From RYN-230 sp963704995 (GTDB lineage: Bacteria > Actinomycetota > Actinomycetes > Streptosporangiales > Streptosporangiaceae), in contig CAVPIM010000018.1 in assembly GCA_963704995.1 (NCBI GenBank), positions 62,001 to 126,000 of the forward strand: a stretch of 64,000 nt of DNA. Reading direction: 5' to 3'. Below the pieces are notes generated by a model, which made no database searches, had not been told where the DNA came from, and worked only from the letters and a program-made list of their open reading frames with translations. Each line of letters starts with the position of its first letter. The first letter of the stretch is position 1. A program made the position numbers and the translations under genes. Below, piece by piece: positions 1-7,114 of the stretch.

Positions 1-1
1 G

Positions 2-331
2 ACGATGTTCGATTGCCTGCACGACATGGGCGACCCGGTCGGGGCCGCGCGTCACGTCCACGGGACGCTCAAGCCGGACGGCACCTGGATGATCGTGGAG
101 CCCCGGGCAGGCGACCGGGTCGAGGAGAACCTGAATCCGGTGGGACGTGCCTACTACGGGTTCTCCACCCTGCTCTGCACGCCCGCCTCGCTCTCCCAGG
201 ACGTCGGCCTCGCCCTGGGTGCGCAGGCTGGTGAGGCGAGGATCGGGGATGTCATCGGTGCGGGCGGCTTCACGCACTTCCGCCGCGCCGCGGAGACACC
301 CTTCAACCTCGTGTTCGAGGCGCGTCCGTGA
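2..331 (+). CDS. SAM-dependent methyltransferase, C-terminal part (5' end outside window)
   Basis: Open reading frame entering from the left edge and ending at TGA 329-331; only about 109 C-terminal residues are visible. The segment begins with TMFDCLHDMGDP followed by LKPDGTWMIVEP, the arrangement seen after the SAM-binding core of class I methyltransferases, where an acidic-aromatic strand precedes the 'loop and last strands' of the Rossmann-like fold. The end (FNLVFEARP) matches the usual final beta strand. The SAM-binding glycine motif would lie upstream of the window, so substrate and subtype cannot be judged. The following gene is on the same strand, but a strong palindrome separates them. 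Confidence 0.6.
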   Translation, partial: TMFDCLHDMGDPVGAARHVHGTLKPDGTWMIVEPRAGDRVEENLNPVGRAYYGFSTLLCTPASLSQDVGLALGAQAGEARIGDVIGAGGFTHFRRAAETPFNLVFEARP

Positions 332-350
332 CCATCCGGCCACAGCCGGT

Positions 351-384
351 GGTGTCCCCGGGCCCGGCCGGGCCCGGGGACACC
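351..384. terminator. 34-bp perfect palindrome, terminator-like
   Basis: Left arm 351-367 (GGTGTCCCCGGGCCCGG) is the exact reverse complement of 368-384, with no spacer. It sits between the methyltransferase stop (331) and the preferred start of the next gene (403). There is no T-tract, as is common for actinomycete hairpins. Its position argues against starting the downstream protein at GTG 328, which would translate through it. Confidence 0.55.
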
Positions 385-402
385 CGGGGTGATGATGTTC
401 GC

Positions 403-2511
403 GTGAAAGGCGAGCAGACGCGGGCGCGGTATCCCGACGCCGAGGGTTACCTGGGGCGGGACGGGGTTCGCGTCTTCTACGAGGTGTACGGCACGGGTGA
501 GCCCACCATCCTGCTGCTTCCCTCGTGGGAGATCACCCACTCCCGGGCCTGGAAAGCCCAGATTCCGTACTTTGCCCGGCACGCCCGGGTAGTCACGTTC
601 GACCGGCGCGGGAACGGGCGCTCGGACCGGCCCCGCGACGTGGGCGACTGCGGCCGGCGGGCCACCGCCGACGACGCCCGGGCCGTGCTGGACCACGTGG
701 GCGTGGAGCAGGCGGTCGTCGTGTCCTGGTGTGGCGCCGGGGAAGACCTGCTGCTGGCCGCCGAGTACCCGGAGCTGGTCAGCGGCCTGGTGCTGATCGC
801 GCCCGACCTGCTGCTGACCGCGGACCCCGCCGAGGAGGAGGGCCCTTTCCCCTTCGACGAGGAACCGGAGACGCTGGCCGGCTGGGCCAAGTGGAATCGC
901 CACTACTGGCTCCGCGACTGGCCGGGATTCCTTGACTTCTTCATCTCAGAGATGTTCACCGAGCCGCACTCGACCAAGCAGATCGAGGACGGGATCGGCT
1001 GGGGCCTGGAGACCGCCCCCGAAGTCATCCTCCGCGGCATGGACGCGGAGTGGCTGAACGACCCGGAGACGGCGCTCCGGCTCTGCGCCCAGGTGCGATG
1101 CCCAGCCCTGGTCATCCAGGGCTCGGCGGACGCCATCGTCGGGCCAGCGCGCGGGGCGGCCGTGGCCGCCGCCATCCCCCAGGCCCGGCTGGTCACCCTG
1201 GAGGGCTCCGGCCACGCGCCGCATCTGCGCGACCCGGTCGCCACCAACCTCGTCATCCGTGACTTCGCCTGCCCGCCCGGTCCGCCACCCCGCTGGCGCC
1301 GGGGCCGCTCACGCCGGCAGCGCCTGCTGTACATCTCCTCGCCGATCGGCCTCGGCCACGCCCTGCGGGACGTCGCGATCGCCAGGGAACTGCGCACGCT
1401 GCACCCCGGCCTGGAGATCGACTGGCTGGCCCAGCATCCGGTGACCCGGGTGCTGGAGGCCCGCGGCGAGCGGGTCCACCCGGCCAGCGCGTACCTGGCC
1501 AGTGAGTCCGGCCACATCGAGTCCGAGTCGGCCGGGCATGACCTGCATTCTTTCCAGGCCATCCGGCGGATGGACGAGATCCTGCTCGCGAACTTCATGG
1601 TCTTTCATGACCTGGCCCGCGACGAGGACTATGACCTGTGGATCGGCGACGAGTCCTGGGACCTCGACTACTACCTGCACGAGAACCCGGAACTCAAGTC
1701 GGCCGGGTACGCGTGGCTGACCGACTTCGTCGGCTGGCTGCCGATGGCCGACGGCGGGGAGCGCGAGGCGTACCTGACCGCCGACTACAACGCCGAGATG
1801 ATCGAGCACATCGCGCGGTTCCCGCGGGTGCGCGACCGGGCCATCTTCGTGGGCGACCCGGACGACATCGTCCCGGACTCCTTCGGGCCCGGGCTGCCGT
1901 CCATCCGGGACTGGACCGAGCAGCACTACGACTTCGCGGGCTATGTCACGGGCTTCGACCCGCGCCAGCTCCCGGACCGGGCGGTGCTCGGCTACCGCGC
2001 CGACGAAAGGGTCTGCGTCGTAACCGTCGGCGGGTCCGCGGTGGGTGCCCCCTTGCTGCGGCGGGTGATCGCGGCGTTCCCGCAGGCCAAGGAGAAGGTG
2101 CCGGGGCTCCGGATGATCATCGTGGCCGGCCCGCGGATCGATCCGGGGGTCCTGTCGGAGGCCGGCGGCCTGGAGGGGCTGGAGATCCGGCCGTACGTGC
2201 CCGACCTCTACCGGCACCTGGCCGTCTGTGACCTGGCCGTCGTCCAGGGCGGCCTGACCACCACCATGGAGCTGACCGCGAACCGGCGGCCGTTCCTGTA
2301 CTTCCCGCTTGGCCACCACTTCGAGCAGACCATCCACGTCCGCCACCGGCTCGGGCGCTACCGGGCCGGCCGGTGCATGGACTACGAGACGTCGGGGCCG
2401 GATGAGATCGCTGCCGCGATCGCGGAGGAGATCGGCCGCCAGGTCGACTACCTCCCGGTGGCCACCGACGGCGCCGCCCGCGCGGCCGCGCTGCTCGCCG
2501 AGCTCCTGTAG
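403..2511 (+). CDS. Alpha/beta-hydrolase fused to a GT1/MurG-like glycosyltransferase
   Basis: About 702 residues with two domains. Residues ~15-290 form an alpha/beta hydrolase: FDRRGNGRSDRP after strand 4, a nucleophile elbow VVVSWCGAG in which Cys110 occupies the usual serine position, an acid in IQGSADAIVGPA and a histidine in GSGHAPHL. After an Arg-rich linker (RRGRSRRQR), residues ~305-700 form a GT-B glycosyltransferase: the N-terminal ISSPIGLGHALRDVAIARE resembles the glycine-rich acceptor-side loop of UDP-glycosyltransferases, and the C-terminal VVQGGLTTTMEL and FLYFPLGHHFEQ resemble the nucleotide-sugar site. GTG 403 is preferred over in-frame GTG 328 because recognisable homology starts there and the palindrome at 351-384 lies upstream. 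The fusion suggests deacylation or hydrolysis coupled to glycosyl transfer on one small-molecule scaffold; the substrate is unknown. Confidence 0.75.
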   Translation: MKGEQTRARYPDAEGYLGRDGVRVFYEVYGTGEPTILLLPSWEITHSRAWKAQIPYFARHARVVTFDRRGNGRSDRPRDVGDCGRRATADDARAVLDHVGVEQAVVVSWCGAGEDLLLAAEYPELVSGLVLIAPDLLLTADPAEEEGPFPFDEEPETLAGWAKWNRHYWLRDWPGFLDFFISEMFTEPHSTKQIEDGIGWGLETAPEVILRGMDAEWLNDPETALRLCAQVRCPALVIQGSADAIVGPARGAAVAAAIPQARLVTLEGSGHAPHLRDPVATNLVIRDFACPPGPPPRWRRGRSRRQRLLYISSPIGLGHALRDVAIARELRTLHPGLEIDWLAQHPVTRVLEARGERVHPASAYLASESGHIESESAGHDLHSFQAIRRMDEILLANFMVFHDLARDEDYDLWIGDESWDLDYYLHENPELKSAGYAWLTDFVGWLPMADGGEREAYLTADYNAEMIEHIARFPRVRDRAIFVGDPDDIVPDSFGPGLPSIRDWTEQHYDFAGYVTGFDPRQLPDRAVLGYRADERVCVVTVGGSAVGAPLLRRVIAAFPQAKEKVPGLRMIIVAGPRIDPGVLSEAGGLEGLEIRPYVPDLYRHLAVCDLAVVQGGLTTTMELTANRRPFLYFPLGHHFEQTIHVRHRLGRYRAGRCMDYETSGPDEIAAAIAEEIGRQVDYLPVATDGAARAAALLAELL

Positions 2512-2742
2512 CCAGCGAGCACGCGGGCGTCCGTACCAGGCGGGGGTGCTCCGTGAGCTGCGGCCCAGCGGCCGGCGGTTGTGCTGGACGCGTGCGAAGT
2601 CAGGCGAACGAGACCACAATTGAGACCACTAACCGACGCACGGCATGGAGCCCGGACCAGACCTGGCTTTCGCGGAAAGTCGTCCGGGCCAGCTGTCGAG
2701 TTGGCCGCCGCGTTGTTCGACGCTACGGGTGGAGGTGATGGC

Positions 2743-3093
2743 ATGAAGTATGTGCTGTTGTTTTGCGGTAGCGCCGACGATGCCGCGGCGTTCGAGGCCA
2801 TGTCGCCTGACGAACTGCGGGCCAGGTACGCACAGGTCGGGGCGTGGTTCGCCGAGCACCGGACGAAGATCGGCGGGAGCAACCAGCTGCAAGGTCTCGA
2901 GACGGCCACGGCGGTGCGGTTCGGGCCGGAAGGGCCGCCGATGGTGACCGACGGACCCTATCTGGAGGGTAAGGAAAGCATCGGCGGCTACGCCGAGATC
3001 GAGGTAGCCGACCTGGACGAGGCGCTGCGGATGGCGAAGACATGGCCCGGACGAGGAACGGTAGAGATCCGTCCCGTGATGACAGGGACCTGA
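2743..3093 (+). CDS. YCII-related DGPF-family protein
   Basis: 116 residues of the YCII/DGPF fold (dimeric ferredoxin-like). The family signature appears as VTDGPYLEGKESIGGYAEIE with Tyr in place of the final Phe. A clear ribosome-binding site GGAGGTG (2731-2737) precedes ATG 2743 by five bases; an out-of-frame ATG at 2738 is ignored. The last 52 bases overlap the start of the sigma factor that follows, so the two are probably translationally coupled. DGPF proteins are the hallmark neighbours of ECF42 sigma factors; their biochemical role is not established. Confidence 0.85.
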   Translation: MKYVLLFCGSADDAAAFEAMSPDELRARYAQVGAWFAEHRTKIGGSNQLQGLETATAVRFGPEGPPMVTDGPYLEGKESIGGYAEIEVADLDEALRMAKTWPGRGTVEIRPVMTGT

Positions 3094-4280
3094 CCGCCGC
3101 GCGGGAAACCCTCGCCGCGGTATTCCGGGAAGAGGGCAGCCGGCTCGCTGCATCGGTCACGCGCATCCTGGGCGACTTCGACGCGGCCGAAGAAGTCGTC
3201 CAGGACGCGCTGCTGGCGGCCTGGCGGCAATGGCCAGCCGACGGCCTGCCCGATCGTCCTGGGGCGTGGCTGCGGACGGTCGCCCGCCGCCGGGCGATCG
3301 ACGTATTGCGCCGCGACGTGCGGTACCGGGAGCGCGGCCCGGCGCCCGGGTTCCCGGTCGAGCAGGCCGGCGAGGATGACCGGCTGATGCTCATCTTCAC
3401 CTGCTGTCATCCGGCGCTGTCGCAGGAAGCGCAGGTGGCGTTGACGCTGCGAACCGTGTGCGGCCTGAGCACCGCCGAGATCGCCAGCGCGTTCCTGGTC
3501 TCGGAAACGGCCATCATCCAGCGCCTGACCCGGGCTCGCCGCAAGATCGCCACTGCGGGCATCCCGTACCGGGTACCCGCGGACGACGAACTCGGCCAGC
3601 GGCTTTCCGGTGTGCTGGCCGTGATCTACCTCCTTTTCAACGAGGGGTATCTGTGCACCGCGGGTGCCGCCCCGCAGCGGCGGGACCTGACCGATGACGC
3701 CGAGTGGCTGGCCGCGCTGCTGGCCCGGCTGATGCCCGCCGAGACGGAGGTCCTGGGCCTCCTGGCCCTGATCCGGCTGCACCGCGCTCGCGCTCTGGCG
3801 CGTTTCGACAGCGAGGGCCGCCTGGTGCTGCTGCGCGATCAGGACCGCGGCCGGTGGAACCGCACCCAGATCGCCGGCGCGGCCGATCTGGTGGTGCGCG
3901 CGGCCCGGCTGCGGCGGCCTGGCCCCTACCAGATCCAGGCCGCGATCGTCGCATGTCACGCCGAGGCGCCGGCCTGGGCCGAGACGGACTGGATGCAGAT
4001 CCTGCTGCTTTATGACGCCCTGCTCCGCTACCAGCCGTCCCCGGTCATCCGGCTGCACCGGGCCATCGCGGTAAGCCACGTCGTCGGTGCACCGGCCGCA
4101 CTGGAGGAGATCGACGCGCTCGCCGGTGACCTGGGGCGCTACCACCTCTACCACGCGACACGCGCGGAGCTGCTGCGCGATCTCGGCCGTCCGGCGCAGG
4201 CCCGGCTCGCTGACGAGTCGGCGCTCTGCCTGACCACCAATCCCGCCGAGCGCGCTCTGCTCGAGCAGCGCCTGACCTGA
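3042..4280 (+). CDS. ECF sigma factor, ECF42 type with long C-terminal extension
   Basis: 412 residues. Residues ~20-90 are sigma region 2 (DFDAAEEVVQDALLAAWRQW), residues ~120-180 are region 4 with its helix-turn-helix (LSTAEIASAFLVSETAIIQR), and residues ~185-412 form the long alpha-helical, TPR-like extension (YLLFNEGYL, then PSPVIRLHRAIAV and YHLYHATRAELLRDLGRPAQA) that defines this group (DUF6596-type). ECF42 factors lack a conventional anti-sigma gene and are encoded next to DGPF proteins, as here; the C-terminal extension is required for activity in characterised Streptomyces cases. ATG 3042 lies inside the upstream gene; no better in-frame start is seen downstream before region 2. It is the first of two such modules within 4 kb. 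Confidence 0.88.
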   Translation: MARTRNGRDPSRDDRDLTAARETLAAVFREEGSRLAASVTRILGDFDAAEEVVQDALLAAWRQWPADGLPDRPGAWLRTVARRRAIDVLRRDVRYRERGPAPGFPVEQAGEDDRLMLIFTCCHPALSQEAQVALTLRTVCGLSTAEIASAFLVSETAIIQRLTRARRKIATAGIPYRVPADDELGQRLSGVLAVIYLLFNEGYLCTAGAAPQRRDLTDDAEWLAALLARLMPAETEVLGLLALIRLHRARALARFDSEGRLVLLRDQDRGRWNRTQIAGAADLVVRAARLRRPGPYQIQAAIVACHAEAPAWAETDWMQILLLYDALLRYQPSPVIRLHRAIAVSHVVGAPAALEEIDALAGDLGRYHLYHATRAELLRDLGRPAQARLADESALCLTTNPAERALLEQRLT

Positions 4281-4338
4281 GCGCCAGCCAACCCGCCCGG
4301 CTTGACCGCAGACATCGCTCCGAGAGGACCGGAACCTG

Positions 4339-4908
4339 ATGGCAACTGTTGAAGAAGGACTTCAAGCCCAGATTCGCAACATCGAAGCCACCTACGGCAA
4401 ACCGATACAGGAATGGTTCGCGGTCATCGCCGCCAGCGGCAAGACCAAGCACACCGAGGTGGTCAGCATGCTCAAGAGCGATCACGGCATGAGCCACGGC
4501 GCCGCGCACCGCGTATCGCTGCTCGCCCGGCAGGCCGCCGCGCCGCCCGGCGCCAGCCCGGGCGCCGATCCGGCCGACACCCTCTACAGCGGCAAGAAAG
4601 CAGGCCTGCGGCCCGTGCACGAGGCCCTTATGAAGGCCGTCCGGGGCTTCGGCACCGACGTGGAGATCGCCCCGAAGACGGGTTATGTGAGCCTGCGGCG
4701 CCGCAAGCAGTTCGCCATGATCCAGCCCTCTACCGCCAGCAGGATCGACGTCGGGCTGATCCTCAAAGACGAGCCGCCCAGCGAGCGCCTTGAGCCCGCG
4801 GCCGGCTTCAACGCCCTGTTCACCCACCGCGTCCGGGTCAGCGGTATCGGGGACGTCAACCCGCAACTGATCGGGTGGCTGCGCCAGGCCTACGACCGCG
4901 CCAGCTGA
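4339..4908 (+). CDS. DUF4287 + DUF5655 domain protein
   Basis: 189 residues. Residues ~1-65 match DUF4287 (IEATYGKPIQEWFAVIAASG, then HTEVVSMLKSDHGMSHGAAH), a small helical domain. Residues ~85-185 match DUF5655 (VHEALMKAVRGFGTDVEIAP, then YVSLRRRKQFAMIQP), often called a transport- or nucleic-acid-related domain without direct proof. ATG 4339 is preceded by a purine-rich GAGAGGA about ten bases upstream. It sits between the two ECF42/DGPF modules on the same strand, 58 bases after the first sigma gene, and could be a target or co-transcribed partner. Function unknown. Confidence 0.75.
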   Translation: MATVEEGLQAQIRNIEATYGKPIQEWFAVIAASGKTKHTEVVSMLKSDHGMSHGAAHRVSLLARQAAAPPGASPGADPADTLYSGKKAGLRPVHEALMKAVRGFGTDVEIAPKTGYVSLRRRKQFAMIQPSTASRIDVGLILKDEPPSERLEPAAGFNALFTHRVRVSGIGDVNPQLIGWLRQAYDRAS

Positions 4909-4920
4909 GATCCGGGCACC

Positions 4921-4963
4921 GCACGCGAGCAGCGGGCCGCACGCGAGCAGCGGGCCGCACGTG
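4921..4963 (+). repeat. 18-bp tandem repeat, 2.4 copies
   Basis: GCACGCGAGCAGCGGGCC occurs at 4921-4938 and 4939-4956, followed by a partial third copy (GCACGTG). It begins just after the DUF5655 gene. The rest of 4909-5158 is non-coding, and the downstream gene's ribosome-binding site lies at its end. Confidence 0.8.
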
Positions 4964-5158
4964 TCAGGCGGCGGTGACTAGGGTCGGCGTGTGGCCGAAT
5001 CGTCTTATCGCCGCACGACTGGGCCGGGGGCCGCGATCCCCGGCTGGACACCGCACGAAAGAAATCCGGGAGGCGGTGTCGGATCGGGGCGGAGGTGTTC
5101 GTAGCAGGGGTGAGCGGCCGCCCGCGAGGGGCGCCCGAACCACAGGAGATGATCCCAG

Positions 5159-5482
5159 ATGCAGTACCTGGTTTCCGTGATCGATGACAAGAGCAATCCC
5201 GGCAGCACGGACAGGCAGCCTGCCATCAGCGCGTTCAACGAACGACTTATCGCCGAGGGCTACTGGGTTTTCGCGGGCGGACTCGCGGACACCGACGCGG
5301 CCACGGTCATCGACAACCGGGGCGAGCAGGCGGTGTTCAGCGACGGGCCTTTCGTGGAGTCGAAGGAGTACCTCGCCGGCGTCTGGGTGTGGGAGGCCCC
5401 CGATCTGGATGTGGCGCTCAAGCTCGCCGCCGAGGCATCGAAGGTCTGCGATCGGAAGATCGAGGTGCGGCCGTTCCAGTGA
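5159..5482 (+). CDS. YCII-related DGPF-family protein (second module)
   Basis: 107 residues with the canonical signature FSDGPFVESKEYLAGVWVWE. ATG 5159 has AGGAGAT (5144-5150) eight bases upstream. The stop TGA 5480-5482 overlaps the GTG start of the following sigma factor by four bases. It differs clearly from the DGPF protein at 2743-3093 (DGPF rather than DGPY, different N-terminus), so the two modules look like separate acquisitions or an old duplication rather than a recent copy. Confidence 0.88.
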   Translation: MQYLVSVIDDKSNPGSTDRQPAISAFNERLIAEGYWVFAGGLADTDAATVIDNRGEQAVFSDGPFVESKEYLAGVWVWEAPDLDVALKLAAEASKVCDRKIEVRPFQ

Positions 5483-6705
5483 GCGACGTCGAGGAGGCGA
5501 TCACCCGGGCCCACCACGACGAGTGGGCGCGGGTGGTCGCCTCCCTGACCAGGCGTTTCGGTGACCTCGACATTGCCGAGGAGGCGGCCGCCGAGGCGTT
5601 CGCGATCGCTGTACAGCGGTGGCCGGCCGACGGCGTACCCCCCAACCCCGGCGCCTGGCTGACCACCACCGCCAACCGCAAGGCCATCGACCGGATCCGG
5701 CGCGAGAACAAGCTCGGCGACAAGCAGAAGGAGGCTCAGATGCTGTCCGGCGACGACCCGCCCGAGCCTCCCGGCGCCATCGAGGACGAGCGGCTCCGGC
5801 TGATCTTCACCTGCTGTCACCCGGCGCTGGCGATGGAGACCCGCGTGGCGCTGACGCTGCGCATGGTCGGCGGTCTGACCATGCCCGAGATCGCCCGTGC
5901 CTTCCTGGTGCAGGAGAGCGCCCTGGGGCGGCGGATCACCCGCGCGAAGGCCAAGATCAAGGCGGCTCGCATCCCCTACCGCGTGCCGTCCGCCGAGGAT
6001 CTGCCGACGCGGGTCTCCGGCGTGCTCGCCGTCCTGTACCTGGTGTTCAACGAGGGCTACCTGGCGACCGGCCCCGGCACCGATCCCGTACGTCACGACC
6101 TGACCGCCGAGGCGATCCGGCTCACCCGCCTGATCCGGGCCCTCATGCCGGAGGACGGTGAGGTGGCCGGGCTGCTGGCGCTGATGCTGCTCACCGAGGC
6201 CCGCCGCGCCGCCCGGGTTTCGGCGAGCGGCGAACTGGTCACCCTCGACGAGCAGGACCGTGGGGCCTGGGACGCGGCGCTGATCGCCGAGGGTCACCGG
6301 ATGGTGCGCGAGCGCCTGGCCGCCCGGGTGGCTCCGGGTCGCTACCAGATCCTCGCCGCGATCAGCGCCGTGCACACCTCCGCCCGCGACGTACGCGACA
6401 CCGACTGGTCTCAGGTCGTCGCCCTCTACGACCAGCTCGTCCGCCTCGACCCCTCGCCGATCATCGCCCTCAACCGGGCCATCGCGGTCGCCGAGCTTGA
6501 CGGCCCGGAAGTGGCGCTGGCGGCTGTTAACCGTCTTGAGCACAAGCTGGCCGGCTATCACGCCTACCATGCGACCCGCGCCGACCTGCTGCGCCGGCTG
6601 GGCTGCAGTCAGAAGTCGCGCGCGGCGTACGGCAAAGCCATCGAGATGGCGGGCAACACCGCCGAGACCGCCTACCTGACACGCCGCCGCGACCAGCTGG
6701 GGTAG
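5479..6705 (+). CDS. ECF sigma factor, ECF42 type (second module)
   Basis: 408 residues with the same architecture as the sigma factor at 3042-4280: region 2 (DLDIAEEAAAEAFAIAVQRW), region 4 (LTMPEIARAFLVQESALGRR) and a ~220-residue C-terminal TPR-like extension (YLVFNEGYLATG, IIALNRAIAVAELDGPEVAL, YHAYHATRADLLRRLG). GTG 5479 overlaps the DGPF stop (GTGA) and is chosen over upstream in-frame codons that lie inside the DGPF gene. Tight coupling to its DGPF partner implies joint expression. The start is well supported; the regulon is unknown. Confidence 0.88.
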   Translation: MSDVEEAITRAHHDEWARVVASLTRRFGDLDIAEEAAAEAFAIAVQRWPADGVPPNPGAWLTTTANRKAIDRIRRENKLGDKQKEAQMLSGDDPPEPPGAIEDERLRLIFTCCHPALAMETRVALTLRMVGGLTMPEIARAFLVQESALGRRITRAKAKIKAARIPYRVPSAEDLPTRVSGVLAVLYLVFNEGYLATGPGTDPVRHDLTAEAIRLTRLIRALMPEDGEVAGLLALMLLTEARRAARVSASGELVTLDEQDRGAWDAALIAEGHRMVRERLAARVAPGRYQILAAISAVHTSARDVRDTDWSQVVALYDQLVRLDPSPIIALNRAIAVAELDGPEVALAAVNRLEHKLAGYHAYHATRADLLRRLGCSQKSRAAYGKAIEMAGNTAETAYLTRRRDQLG

Positions 6706-6790
6706 TGCCCGTCGAAACCCCGGGCCAGGCGGCGACGGGGCGCAAGGACGGCCGCGGCCGGGTTCGTACTTTGTAACCCGCTGGTCACGA

Positions 6791-6878
6791 TGGCGGAGGA
6801 TAGGAGATTCGAACTCCTGAGGGGTTGCCCCCAACACGCTTTCCAAGCGTGCGCCCTAGGCCACTAGGCGAATCCTCC
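6791..6878 (-). tRNA. tRNA-Ser (GGA)
   Basis: Read on the minus strand the 7-bp acceptor stem GGAGGAT pairs with ATCCTCC, with a G discriminator and an encoded CCA (6793-6791). The anticodon loop TTGGAAA gives anticodon GGA. A long variable arm (TTGGGGGCAACCCCTCA) identifies a class II serine tRNA. The T loop reads TTCGAAT. It reads UCC/UCU serine codons. Confidence 0.96.
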
Positions 6879-7000
6879 GCGGGCTAGCTTACCGGGATCG
6901 CAGACCGGCCGGACGCGGGCCGCGCGGACCAGTTGAAGCCCAGGGCCCGCCTGCCCGGATGCGGCGCGACCTGTCGCCGGCCGTGGCTAGACTGGTCCGC

Positions 7001-7088
7001 GACCCCCCGCACGGCGCTTATCCCGCCAACTCCCCCAGGGCCGGAAGGCAGCAAGGGTACGCGGGCTCTGGCGGGTGTGCGGGGGGTC
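7001..7088 (+). ncRNA. ffs: Signal recognition particle RNA (small, 4.5S type)
   Basis: A long imperfect hairpin: GACCCCCCGCAC at the 5' end pairs with GTGCGGGGGGTC at the 3' end, and the apical region carries the SRP Alu-less domain IV signature GGAAGGCAGCAAGGG. It sits between tRNA-Ser and dnaX, the usual actinobacterial position. It binds Ffh for co-translational membrane targeting. A TAGACT at 6988-6993 is a plausible -10 element; I do not see a good -35. Confidence 0.93.
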
Positions 7089-7114
7089 CTTACCGGCACC
7101 GCGAGGGTGAGGTC

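Noticed and set aside
328..402. N-terminal extension of the hydrolase-glycosyltransferase from GTG 328
   Set aside because: It reads through a 34-bp palindrome and adds a Pro/Gly-rich stretch with no homology character; GTG 403 is the better start.
4921..4963. 18-bp repeats considered as a CRISPR or integrase attachment array
   Set aside because: Only 2.4 direct copies without spacers and no cas or integrase gene anywhere in the window.
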